Part shown: positions 45,516 through 57,067 of the stretch, in pieces | Layout of the letters: each line of letters begins with the position of its first letter | How positions within the stretch are numbered: position 1 is the stretch's first letter | Origin: Paramyrothecium sp. XJ0827 | Taxonomy: Eukaryota; Ascomycota; Sordariomycetes; Hypocreales; Stachybotryaceae | NCBI GenBank assembly: GCA_020881915.1 | Contig: JAJFPB010000007.1 | Coordinates: forward strand, 2,542,001-2,606,000 | Length of the DNA stretch: 64,000 nt | Reading direction: 5' to 3' | The notes under the pieces: generated by a model | Database searches by the model: none | What the model was told of the DNA's origin: nothing | Seen by the model: the letters and a program-made list of their open reading frames with translations, nothing else | Position numbers and translations under genes: made by a program

Positions 45516-46869
45516 TCACATGTTCGAAACGCTCGCCGAATTTGGGTCGACGACATTGTCGGACAAGTTGATCAGGAGCTGCGCGAGACACCTCTTCGTG
45601 GCGGCGTCATCTCGGAGGACCGAGGAGAAGGTGGCGTCTCGCAAAGGCTCTGGGAGGCACTGGCGAAGGGCTTCGCGAGCACGGGCATTGTCGCTCAATC
45701 TATCGGTGTACCAGGTTAGCCTCACCCTTACAGCCTTGGGCCAAGTCGAAGGGCCAACTGCAAATACATACCTCAAAAAGCATCTGACCACATGCTTGAG
45801 GAGCCGAGCAGTCTGAGACTCGACCAGCTGGGCCACCATGTTGCTGAGGACAGTGCCCACCGCATAGAAGCGCTCGTATGTGGCGCAGATGTAGTTCAAA
45901 CCGTTGTCGTCAAGCAGGATCTTCTGCACAATAAAAATGGCCACGGTCTTACTAAGCTCGGAGCCCGTCTCCATGATTCGCAAGCAGAGAGGGATAATCT
46001 CTGTTGTCAACAGGAAGTTGATAACCTCGGAAGAGTCGTTCTTGACCAGGGCGCCAATGACGCCTAGACTGGTGAGCCGGAGGTATTCGAAGGGTCGTGA
46101 CTTGGATGTCGTGTTCAGGAATGGGTAGAGAAAGAGCGGGATGTGAGCTGTATTAGGCGCGTTAGTAACAGAGGAACCTGGCGGTTCAGTAACCAGCGCG
46201 TACCGTTGAGAAAGAGGGTTCGAGTATCATTATGAGACGCTACACACTGCAGCAAGGCGAGCGCGTTGCATACCCGGTTTGACGCAGCGGCAGTTAGCTG
46301 CGAGGGATTCAGGAGGGTGTAGACTGAAATGATCTCCTGGAGAAGGGATGTCATGACGCCTGAGCACAGTTAGCAGCCGTATGATCCAGGTCGCCCTCAT
46401 CATGGCGTATGGGTTTCGACTCACCAAAAGAATGCCACAGGATCAGGGCAAGCTCAGGAACCTGCTCCCGCTTCTTGCTCAGCTCAAGGAGAGCAGCCTC
46501 GCGAGTATTTTCGTTGAGCAGATCCGCGATGTAAGCCATTGTCCTCCGGTTGTCCTCCGATATGTTCTCGTGCCCAGCATCCTGAGCGTGAGCCGGCGGG
46601 TTTCCGACGTTGGCGTGGCCACCAGACATGCGGTTAAACTGCTGCTGCTGCTGCTGCTGCTGTTGTTGCTGTTGCTGTTGCTGCTGTTGCTGCTGCTGTT
46701 GGTGCTGTTGGGCCTGTTGTTGGGCCTGTTGTTGAGCCTGAGCGGCAGAGACGGCGGCGGCGGCAGCCTGCTGGGCGTGCTGGTGGTGCGCCGGCTGCTG
46801 ATGCATCCATGACGAGTCACCCTGGGGGTTGAACTGATGGTGAGTGTACACGTGCGCCGACGGCATCAT
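45516..46869 (-). CDS. caf40: CCR4-NOT complex subunit CAF40/RCD1 (CNOT9)
   Basis: The conserved armadillo-like subunit of the CCR4-NOT deadenylase complex, acting in mRNA decay and translational control. Exons 46869-46425, 46359-46204, 46147-45772 and 45699-45516 encode 386 residues. The N-terminal 105 residues are fungal-specific and very Gln-rich, including an uninterrupted run of about 20 Q from CAG/CAA codons (near 46635-46700 on the plus strand). The RCD1 domain follows: [20 protein letters not shown], then [40 protein letters not shown] and [20 protein letters not shown]. All three internal junctions fall in strongly conserved sequence, so the model is secure. The protein ends within the conserved domain, shortly after [11 protein letters not shown]. 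Confidence 0.95.
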
Positions 46870-47963
46870 CTTGGGCGAGCGCTATCCTGAGGTGGTTTGT
46901 GCTTGTCGGGGTGTCCCTCGAGGACCGTCGAGCGTCCGAATGGTTGGATTGGTTGCGTGTGCGCGTGCGCTACTTGTGCCCTTGGGGAAGCTCGTTGGAA
47001 GCACGCGGCCGGGGCTTGCGTCGTCAAAGGGATGGGAATCTGGAGCGAGTGCAGGAAGAGCGCCCGTGGGATGCGCCGGTGATGGAGTGGGAGGGTTGGG
47101 CGGTGGATGAGGAGAGGCACCGAGGCATTGGTTTCTGCACGTCCGAGAAAGTCAAAGCCAGGTTTGCGTGTGAGGCTAGAGCAAGGCACTGGCTGGAAGG
47201 TTAGTACTGACTGACTGCAGTCTAGGAGGTCCCTCGATGCGCTCCACCGCCAGTAGCCGCAAGCCTGCGGGTGCATGCGTGGTTAATGCGCCAGAGGTCT
47301 CCCGGCCTGCAGAATTACGTGGTACAGGTACCGCGCGGCTGTTAGGGAGTCCTCGGTACCTCGACGTGGGGGTCTCGGGACACGGCTGGCCTGTCGCAGA
47401 CCTTACTGTTTAGTGGGGGACTCACCAAGGTCTGGGGTACCGTCCAAAGTCATCTGTACATGCCATCTCGAGACATGTCAGCCCAATCACTTGAGCCTAA
47501 TCTGACCTTTCTTGACTCGCTCATCTTGCGCGCGCGCGCAACGGACGAAAGTACTGAGCCGTACATTGCTTGCTTGCTCTTTCATGAATATGTCCAGCTA
47601 TGCTGTCTGCATTAATATCAAATAGGTACCTGAGGTAGTGACCCGTAATTACCAATTTACTTCTCTATGCCCGCCGCTGTGCTGAGTTGTAATCACACAA
47701 GAACCATCCATCACAAACCTCGACTACTTGAACGCTCAACATGTCTTATACAAACACGATACCTTCGTTTCCTCCGCTGTTGCTTGGCCTGAGGTAATGA
47801 AAACTAATCAAATCCTAGAGAGCTCATTGGTTGCCCTCGAATACTGCACCCTCGTTTTCTTGACCGGCCCTTGCCTGCCCCCTTTGTCTCTTTTGCGCCG
47901 TCGCAATAAGCCGAATCCTACAGCGTGTGTAGTTCCAGGCTCTCGTGCGCACGCCGCAGCCGC
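46870..47963. other. Intergenic region, caf40 promoter and kin1 3' flank
   Basis: Both flanking genes are on the minus strand. The part near 46900-47280 is the likely caf40 leader and promoter. AGGTACCT-type motifs occur near 47320-47380 and exactly at 47624-47631. I see no gene here. Confidence 0.4.
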
Positions 47964-50900
47964 TCAAAGTCTCAGCTCTTTCAGGATCTGGTCGGCCATG
48001 TTCTTGAACTGCCAGGTGTTGCCCGTCATGCGCTTAAACTGGATGCCGTGGAGCGACAAGAGAGGGACTTTTACGATGAAGATCTCAAATTCAAGCACCA
48101 TGCTGCCCCCTAGATCGCTTTGAACTTGTGTGCTTGTCTCTCCAGGTGCGCGCCTCGACAATCCGCCGTTGCGTTGAGGGATGCTGTCCACTGATGTTTC
48201 CGAGTTGGAGTAGCTGCGGTCTCGGTCCGCTCGTCCAGGAGTTCGCGGTGTGGTTGGCTGGCGCTCCAAATCACGGAAGTCATCGCGATCACGCTCGTCC
48301 CCCCGCTTGCGACCACCGAAGCTGAACCGGCGGCGGTGTCCTGGAGGTACGCCGGGACTGCTAGGCAAGTCTTGAACCCTGTTCAAATCAATGCTGGGTG
48401 CATGCCGGCAGCTGAAGCCACCCTTGATCTCCGTGAAATCGACATTGAGCTGCTTCAGCACCCGTCGAATGTCAGCGCGAATTGCCGGCACAGATTTTGT
48501 CGAAGTCGTCGAGACACTGAACAAGCCTTTCAGGAACACGGGCTTGGATAAATCAGAGCTGTCAAGCCGATCCGTGGAAACCCCACTCTGCTCCTGCTCG
48601 ATGTCTGTTTCCTCAGGGACGTTGGCTTCTTGGGCTGCCTCTCTACGCAGTCGTCGACGCTGAATGCTCTCTCGCCGCGCGTGTCCTAGAGACTTCGCCC
48701 TCATGGAGACGGAGCGCGAGTGACCGTGTCCCCGTTGCGCCGCCAGCGGCTGCTCGTTCGAGACGGACTGCTCCGAACCACTCGTGGGAGGAGGATCCTT
48801 TGTAAGTCTGTCGGAGGTAGGGCGTCGAAGCTCGGCCGAATTTACGCTGGTTGAGCGCCCGAGACCAGATGCAGACCTTCTGGAGTCCCTACCATCGCCT
48901 GCCGATGTCATGGGCGGGCTCAGCAGCTCACCATGTTGTCGCTGGGCGCTGCCGGAGCGGAAGCTCGACCCTGGGCGCTCATCATTGTCGCGGCGGCCGC
49001 GGCGGATGCTGAAGCTCTTCCTCGCCGTGAGGGGTGCTGTGTCAGGTGGTGAGTGAACCTGAACCACAGGTGGATGAGAACGGTCCTTGTCCAGGCGCTC
49101 CGGCTCCTTGCGCCTCCGCGTGCTAAATCGTCGCAGGATGCCCGCAGCAGTGCTCTCCTTCTTTTGGAATGGCTCGGCCTTGGTATCGGGCGCGGGCGGA
49201 GGGACTAGTCTTGCCGCATCTGGTGCATCATCCTCCCCGTGAGTGCGAGCACGGGGCCTTGACCGACCGCCAGTAGGTTTCTCGCCCGGCATCTCAAATG
49301 CTGACGAGTTCGTATGCGCCGCTTGAGGAGCAGCGAGGTCCGGGCCCGCTCGAAGATCCTTCTCGCTCTCACGCTCTCTCTCCTTTGCCCTGTCGCGCTC
49401 CCTCTCCCGTTCTCTTTCGCGTTCGCGTTCTCTTTCCTTCTCCCTCTCACGCTCACGCTCACGCTCGCGCTCGCGCTCGCGCTCCTTCTCCCGTTCTCGT
49501 TCCTTCTCTTTCTCCTTCTCCCGGGCAGTCAACGTCGGAGTCGGTGCCTTGTCAATGCGATCCCGTTCTTGCTTCTCCTTGACAAGGTAGTATATGGACA
49601 AAAGTGGGCTAAAAGCATTGAGCGGATCGCTCCCGATCTGGAGAGCTTCTGCACTGGGAGCGCTTAGATTGTCTCGACTGCTGCCAGAATTTCTTCGCTT
49701 ATAGAAATCGAAGCCAAAGCCCCTCTTCTTTTCGGCGTCGCGCGCAGGTTGTGGCAGCTCTCTCTCTCGCTGATATAGTTTGACGGCTCGCTGATAATCC
49801 TCAGATTCGATGATGCCCAACAGCTGGGCCTTGATGCTCTCTGGGGAGCCAAAGTTGAATCCTTGCATAGCGTGGATGACCTCGGCATCGAGTGGTGGGG
49901 AAAGAGGTTCTCTCGTCGGCAAGTAGTTCTCAGGAGGCCCATTGAAGCCTTTCAACATCCATGGATGGTTGATGACTTCCTGCATACTCGCGCGCTGCTT
50001 TGGATCCGTCACCAACATCCTCGACAAGAGATGCTTGCATTCTGCACGAAGTTAGTCCAGCACGTAGAGTTAGGAAAGGGCAATGGTCTACACACCCGAA
50101 GAGATGTGCGTTGGGTAGTCGACAACGCCCTTCTTGATCTTAGCATGCAGCGCTGGCATGCTCTGATCGTCAAAGGGTACCTTGCCGCAGACGAGGACAT
50201 AGAGCACGATACCGAAGCTCCATACGTCAACCTCGGGGCCCGTGTATGCCTTGGCTTGTAATAGCTCGGGGGCGGCAAAGTAAAGACTGCCGCAGAAAGT
50301 CTTGAGATGACCCCGGGGAGCAAAGAGGTTGCTGAGACCGAAGTCAATGATTTTGATGTCACCCGTTTTGCTGATGAGGATGTTCTCGATTTTGAGATCA
50401 CGGTGCACAATGCTGTTCCTGTGGCAGTAGTCCAAGGCACTTGCAATCTGACGGCAGAACTTGCGTGCTTGCTTCTCCTTTAGTTTGCCATGGGAAATGA
50501 TGTAGTCGAGCATCTGGCCGCCGTTGACAAACTCAAAGAGCATGTACCAATGATAGTTGGTCCGAACGACGTCTCGTAAGCCGCAAATATGGGGGTGGTT
50601 CAAAAGAGTGACGATGGCTGCCTCGCGCGCGGTGCGAATCTCCTTGGACTGGTCGGCTCGTTCCTTCTCGGCCCGGGTTTGGTGGCCATCGTCGGTCGAC
50701 CCACGGGGTATGATCTTGCAAGCGACCTACATAGGGGAGATGCTGATTAGAGAAGGAGTTGGGACGCAGGGGAAATGCATGAATCAAAAATACCTGTTCA
50801 CTGCCGTCCTCCTTGCGGGCGAGCTTCACCTTGCCCATGCTGCCTGCACCAATCGTCTTGCCGAGAATCCACTTGCCGGACTGGGTAGGAATAGTGGTCC

Positions 50901-51462
50901 TCGATTTCGTCTGCTTGGCCGTAGAAGAGGAACCATGGGCGTCGCTGTTGCCGTGGGAGACTGCCGAAGGGCTGGCATTGCGTGCCGACGTAGGGGCCGC
51001 CGAGGGCATGTCGGGCGGATTGGGTTGGTGGGATGATTGGTGGTGGTTGTGGTTGTGGTTGTGGTGGTGATGGTGATTACCGGATCGAGTGCTGCTCTTG
51101 CGTACGGGGCGCGCGGCGTCTGCGCCCCTGGAGGGGGGAGCTGTGCGGTCTCTGCTTGAGCTTCGCTTGGATTGGGATGCTAGATGCGACGTCTCGTAAT
51201 CATTTTGCGGAAGAATATCCTGGACTGGGCGGGCGGAGGAGGAATGGCGACGGTGGTGATGAGATTGGGAGTGGTGATTGTGATGTGAGTTGGCCGAGCC
51301 AGGAGCTGTACCAGGAACAGCAGCAGAGGCGGTGTTGCTAGCACCAGAAGCAGCAGCAGCAGAAGGAGGGGGCCGGGTGCGTGTGGAAAAAGACCGGGTC
51401 GGGGGGCCTCGCGAGGGGGAGGCGTGTGAGAGATCCGAGCCTTGCGAGGTAGCAGTAGCCAT
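47964..51462 (-). CDS. kin1: KIN1/MARK-family serine/threonine kinase with KA1 domain
   Basis: A polarity kinase of the Kin1/Kin2 (PAR-1/MARK) family, acting at the plasma membrane in exocytosis, polarised growth and septation. Exons 51462-50794, 50726-50096 and 50041-47964 encode 1,125 residues, as in yeast Kin1. The kinase domain starts near 196: glycine loop [19 protein letters not shown] lysine at 227, HRDLKIEN with Asp333, DFG at 351-353, GSLYFAAPE in the activation segment. The KA1 domain forms the C-terminus, split into 935-990 ([15 protein letters not shown]) and about 1075-1125 ([12 protein letters not shown]...LKELRL) by a basic Ser-rich insert. Between them lie an unusual Glu-Arg repeat (residues 607-658) and long disordered sequence; the N-terminus has a His/Asn-rich tract. 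The upstream in-frame ATG at 51480 is a possible alternative start. Confidence 0.95.
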
Positions 51463-52204
51463 GGCGAGCAAGCAGAGCAAAGCCGAGTGGTTTCGAGTCT
51501 CCGTCTCTCACCAACCTGCGTCTCGTTCGGCTGCTAAACAAAGTCGTCGCATGCAAAGCTGCGAGGCAGGACGAAGTGGAAGAGGGAAGAGTGGTGAGAT
51601 TTCGACCAAGGAAATGATGCACACCAAGCTTACACCAGGTGAGGTAGTCCAAGTTGCGGATACAAGCAGGGGTGTGATGAACGAGGTCAGGTTGGGCCCA
51701 GCTCGGGCTTTTGCTTGCTTCGCCTGGGGACAGATGGGTGTAGCTAAAGGTACTTAGACGGTGGAAAGTAGGTACCTACCCGCCTGTAGTTAAGCTCTAG
51801 AGCCAGTGCCTTTTCACCCTGAGGGGAGCCAAAGTAGGTACATTGAGTACGGAGTACAGGGTACCTACGGATGGAAGAATTGCACGTAAGGTAGGATGAC
51901 GCCTCTTTCTCCGTGGGTGTCTACATGTGGTTCCTTGCCTATCACTATGCCTGTAAGCTTTCTTTTATGGAGGAGGAGGGAGTGGGAGGAAGAAGAAAGG
52001 TAAACAGGACCCAAAGGAGCAAAAAGCGACAAGAAAAGGTCAGGGAGCCAGTGGACTACTAAGATCACCAACCGCCTGTCTGGTAGAGGTCAATAGCGGA
52101 TGGAACAAAAGCCCAGAATACGAGCAATAGAGGCAGAAATGAGGTAAGCCAGGTCAACGTCACAAGTTTCAGTAGCCCCTGAGGAAACGCAAGGTACAAG
52201 CGGT

Positions 52205-52385
52205 TAGCATAAAAAGAAAAAAAAAAAGATACAGGCAGTCAAACTACAGATACAATACCAAATATACAATAAGCGGTAGCTTTTACTATAGATATATCTC
52301 TCAAAATATCTAAAACAAAATCCTTTAAAAATACTAAAAAGAATCCTAAATTTATTTGAGGATTCTCTATTTTATTTAATTTTCC
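52205..52385. other. AT-rich patch 1, possible remnant of a mutated repeat
   Basis: About 180 bp composed largely of A and T with few CpG or CpA, inside otherwise balanced sequence. Such patches in Pezizomycotina are often relics of repeats degraded by repeat-induced point mutation, but no parent element can be recognised here, so this is a suggestion only. Confidence 0.35.
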
Positions 52386-53394
52386 TTTTCATTCCCCAAG
52401 GCTGCTATTGACGACAGACCGTTCTGCAGTCCGGGTACTTTTGCTCATCACTTGCTTACCTCAGGTATCTCTGTACCTCTAGCCAAGAGAACCTAATGTA
52501 CCCTCCCAGGATGCAATCAACGCCAGCCACGCTGCAGAAAAAGGAATGTTTGCCTTTCGATAAACCTACCTTATTAAACAAACGATGGCCTGATGCGGTA
52601 TATCAGCATCGGTCGTACACCTCCGGCCCCATTACGCCCGTGCTGGGTGCAATCATCTCTGCGTCTTTCGTCACCAGCATTCCTTGGACGCTCGCCATCC
52701 AGCCGCCAGCCACTCGGTTTGATGTCGCTCAGATAGCCTCTCCTCAGCAGTCGCTTCGGCTAAGTGGCCCGACTTATCCACTGCCCGCTGGCCTAAACGG
52801 AGGGGGGAATACGTAACCTGCCGGGATTTGCATGTGTTCCTGGCGGCGCTACGACAGATGAGTCTAGCATCTAAGTCAAGAGACTAGTCCAACAGGACCA
52901 CCTCCACAATCGACAAGGTTGGCCTCTTTAGTACAGGACTGTCTTCATGGACGGATTTGAAAAGCTGTTTGTCAAAAGGCATTCACCGAATATAGCCCTG
53001 CATGCAAACTTGTACCAATCTTGTACGTTGGCGATTGCAATTGCAACAAAGAAATGACACAAACCATTGATACTGTGCGACCTGCAATATACCGCACCTA
53101 CGTAGCCGAGCCTTTTCAGCTCTTCGTCTCAGGTAACTTATACCTTGCCTCGTAAGAGGAGATGAGCATGTGGGAAGAGATTGCGGTGCGGGCGTTCTCC
53201 AAGGATCGCCAGTCTTATCACCTGGTGCCTCGCCCACCGTCCCACCATGAGAACTACCCTGTTTGATTGAATCAATCAATCAATCAAGTTGCAGGTGTCG
53301 AGGTCCCTGACATCGATGTTGCAGCTGGTCCGTTGTGCTACTATGGGAAGACCGCAAAATGAAGAATACAAAATAAGGTCCAATGAGCGGCCAT

Positions 53395-53560
53395 TGCCAG
53401 CCGAAATTCTTTTTACAGATTTTATACAGAGTAAATAGAAGAAGAATAGGCAAAAATAAATAACAATATAATTTATTTCCTGAGATTTCAATAGATATTT
53501 TTAAAACTTTTAAAAACCTTTTAAGACTTTATTGTTAGCTATTAATTACTATATTTGCAT
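53395..53560. other. AT-rich patch 2, possible remnant of a mutated repeat
   Basis: About 165 bp of A/T-rich sequence 1.2 kb from patch 1. Its right-hand edge (TGCGGTCCCCGGTTCTTTGCTCGCCGCTTG) loosely resembles the right-hand edge of patch 1 (TGCAGTCCGGGTACTTTTGCTCATCACTTG), with mainly G/A differences. The resemblance is short and could be chance. Confidence 0.3.
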
Positions 53561-53986
53561 CTTGCGGTCCCCGGTTCTTTGCTCGCCGCTTGGGCAGTTC
53601 GTCAATCGGCCCTCTGTGATCGGAGCCATTTCGCGTTGCCTATAGCAAAGTGCCACGCTTTGAACTGCCCACTTTTGACCCAAACATCGTCACACTATAC
53701 TAGACAGCCCCATTCCTGGGGACGGCGTGCAACCTCTTACGTATTGTGGATGCAAGCTTGGCTGTGACATTAATCAGGAGAAAGGTTTTGGTTCAGTAAG
53801 GAGAGTTCCGATGCTGGGGCACTCCTGGCGAGGTCAGGTACCCGCCGGCCATGTGCTGAGCTTATCGATAACGCCAATACCTCGACCTCCACCTATTGCC
53901 GACACGCCTTGGGAGCTACAGTCTTGCTTTTGAAGGGTTGACGAAAACCACCTTGCTGTTGACATTTCGAATGGCTCATCTACCCC

Positions 53987-56135
53987 ATGTCATACAAACG
54001 ATCTCGCTCTACATTTGAGGCAGACAACCCCGCCACTTATGCGATCTTCGGCACCCCCCTCCCGGATGATGTCGAGGCTCGCGACGATGGCTCCTTTGTT
54101 CCGCTCTGGAAGCAGGAGGTGAGGGACGAGAGAGGCCGCAAGCGACTGCACGGAGCCTTTACCGGCGGATGGAGCGCAGGGTATGTGCAGAGTTCATTTT
54201 CATCTTGTCCGGCCAGGCCCTTACATCTTCAATAGCTATTTCAACACCGTTGGGTCCAAGGAAGGATGGACTCCTTCAACCTTCGTCTCGAGCCGGACCA
54301 ACCGCCGCAAAGATGCGACCACGATGCCCGCACGGCAGAAGGCGGAAGACTTCATGGACGAAGAGGACTTGGCCGATGCTGCTGAAGCACAGAAGATCCA
54401 GACGTCGCAGGCTTTTGCCGGCCTAGGCACCTCAACGCAAGACGAGATCAAGACTGGCGGCCTCGTGGGGCTGTTTCGAGCAACGGGCGATACAATGGGC
54501 CTGAAACTGCTCCGAAAAATGGGCTGGAAGGACGGCCAAGGCATTGGCCCCAAGATCCGCCGTCAAGCTCGCTTAGATGTTGGCATAAGAGACGGACGCG
54601 ATAATTTGGAAACCCACCTCTTCGCGCCAGATAACGTACCCATGATTCGTTTCGACCGCAAGACTGACCGCAAGGGCTTGGGCCATCAGGGTGAAACCAA
54701 GCTGACATCCCTGCGTCAGAGTCACGGCAATGAAGATGAAGAAGACGATGAGCTTCCAGTTGGCTTGAAGAACCGGACAACGCTGTTGACCACCGGCAGA
54801 AGCAAGCCGAGTAAGGGCGGAGCGGGTATGGGTGTAGGCATCTTGAACGACAATGGATCCGATGACGAAGATCCCTACGAGATGGGCCCAAAAATAAGTT
54901 ATAACAAGGTGATTGGAGGGGACAAGAAGAAAAAAACAAGCAAGAAGACTGCAGCCGCCACGAACCCTCTGCTGAAAAAGGCGCCGACATTCGTACCCAA
55001 GACGGCACGAACGAAGAGCAGTCTGCGTCGATGTCATGATGGCCGCCTGCCCCTTGACGGGTTTGCCCTGGCGAGAGAGATTGAGGACCTCACAGCTGCT
55101 CTCGCCCGGTACGCGCCTCCATCCGTGCCGCCCGGGTGGAAGTCAGCAAAAGCCACTGCCGCTCAGGCCAGCAACTCAAACTACACCTCCACAGCGGAGG
55201 CGGCCAAGGCTTCTTCTCACGATCCAAGGTCACGAGCTGCCCTTCTTGGCGAGAAATCACTGCCTGGAAAATCCGTTTTCGACTTCATCTCTACTGCGAC
55301 CCGAGACAAGCTAGCGGCAGCATCCGGTCGAGCTGATCTTCCACCCGCTCGCGGAGAAGTATTGGAAGGACGGACTGTCTCGGAAGAAGAGCGACAAAAA
55401 GCCCTGTGGGACCAAATCCCCAGCCTAGACCGAGACACTGCCTTGGCTGCGATTTCTAGAAGTTCAGCAGGACCGTACGCCGATAATCTGGCCAAGAAAG
55501 CCCGCTACAGGTCGTACCTGGAACATTCAGCGAATTCGGCCCAGCCTCTACCGAAGAAACCCGCAGGCATGACAGATGGCGACTTTTTAGGGGAGATGAA
55601 TGAATTCTACAACTGCGCACGGATTTTCAAGCCTATGACTGGTTTTATGGCATCACGATTCACAACGGCCAAAACCTCGTTCACGTCTTCGAGCAACCCG
55701 CCACCTGGAGCCGATCTGATCTCCAAACCGGAGCCCAAGGCCACGGACCCAGCCGAGGATGCAGCGAAGATGGGCATGTATGGACAGATGACCAGATCTT
55801 CCGAAGACTTCTACCCAACACGATTACTATGCAAGCGCTTCAACGTAATGCCGCCGGCTCATGCACGACCGGACAACGTTCCTGAAGGAGAAACGCAGCG
55901 CAGCGACAGCCGAACACCGATGGCTTCTGTGGACTTTGCAATACCGGCACGTCCGAGTGGGGTACCCGAGGACGCAGCTCCAGCGCAGAAGGCGACCGAA
56001 CTTGTGGCTGCTGGGTCAATCGAGGCACCTCGGACAGAGGTCGAGATCAACCCAGACACGAATGAAGCTGTGGAGGGCAAGGCGGCACATGAAGATGTCC
56101 TGCGAGCTATATTTGGAGATAGCGATAGCGAGTGA
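53987..56135 (+). CDS. G-patch domain protein, GPATCH1-like
   Basis: A nuclear G-patch protein of the GPATCH1 type; G-patch proteins recruit and stimulate DEAH helicases, and GPATCH1 is found in spliceosomes. Exons 53987-54180 and 54236-56135 (55-nt intron) encode 697 residues. The N-terminal conserved block (about residues 20-85) runs through YAIFGTPLPD, FVPLWKQEVRDERGRKRLHGAF and, across the intron, GWSAGYFNTVGSKEGWTPS. The G-patch lies near 149-175 (GLKLLRKMGWKDGQGIGPKI). Then come a Lys-rich stretch (GGDKKKKTSKKTAA), a middle domain with DLTAALARYAPPSVPPGWK, and a C-terminal SRFTTAKTSF plus an acidic end FGDSDSE. It is divergent from kin1. The next gene on the same strand starts about 0.9 kb downstream. 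Confidence 0.88.
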
Positions 56136-57067
56136 GTGTGACGATGAGATACACATGAGATACCCCAACTATAGATGCTAGTGCCATGGGTTTCACAGCC
56201 TCGTGAAGCAGCTGATCAGGAAGCCAGCTAATACAAAAATAATGTAAAGAGATGAAACTAGGTCTCCTTGATTTTGTCCGTGGACGGTGACCATGGTCAT
56301 GACTGAAATTGAGCATTTGATGAATGCCCCCAGTGATGTGATTACAAGAAGGAGAGGCTGGGCGGCTAATGATGCTGGGCGGGGCCGCGTTATTGGCTAC
56401 AGCGTGGAGAATCGAGCTAGAGCCGCTCCGCTATTCTCTTTCAGGGGGTTCGTGGGAGCCACTAGCGTAACAGACTGCCAAGGTACCTGACTGAGGTAAG
56501 GAGACCAAGGCGAGGTAGAGGTACCTGTACGTCCCAAGTCCCAATTCCATGCTCCGGCTCAGGTTGGTTCTTGGGTTGTAGTTCTGGTTCGGGCGGCTGG
56601 CGCTGGCGCTGGCGCTCAGAGGCGCAAGGGTCGCTCTCCAATTGTCCCAGTAAAATGAGATGCAGCCTGCACTGCACTCTCCAGCAACGTCCCAAGTCAC
56701 CTCTGCCGTGCATCAATTCCCGAGACAAACCAGGCTCCCCGAGCCACCTTCGCATCTCGTCGCTCAAACGTAGCATCTGCTTGCATGTTTGCATAGAATA
56801 TCCGCGTGGAACGAGCAACAGGACTGCCCGCGTCGCCCGCGTTCACGATTGTTGTCTGTATCGTCGTCACAGGTCCCCTATCGGTCTCGCTTGGCTCACC
56901 CGACCCGCTCAATGCTACCCCTTCATCTCGACTGACCTAGTCCCTCCACACCCCCCAGCTCACTTCCTCCCATCCTGTCGACAAGTCATCGGCAATTCCC
57001 TGCCCTGAGATACTCAATCCCTCGGGCACGAACCTGCTGCGCACACCCTCGCTACCGCGCCTGCTAA
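56136..57067. other. Intergenic region upstream of the WHI2-like gene
   Basis: This holds the 3' end of the GPATCH1-like gene and the leader of the next. It contains two exact AGGTACCT palindromes (56481-56488 and 56519-56526). Short ATG frames occur (for example 56661-56773 and 56912-56935), any of which could be an upstream ORF or a missing first exon of the WHI2-like gene. Confidence 0.4.

Larger units (their letters stand above)
51463..53986. promoter_or_regulatory. Divergent promoter region kin1 / GPATCH1-like, with two AT-rich patches
   Basis: A 2.5-kb intergenic region holding both promoters. Near kin1 there is a cluster of GGTACCT motifs, exact AGGTACCT at 51770-51777 and GGTACCT at 51860-51866. 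Two markedly AT-rich patches occur at about 52205-52385 and 53395-53560, rich in TTTAAAA, ATATCT and TTATTT, in sharp contrast to the flanks. An ATCA microsatellite is at 53271-53286. No gene is visible. Confidence 0.5.
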
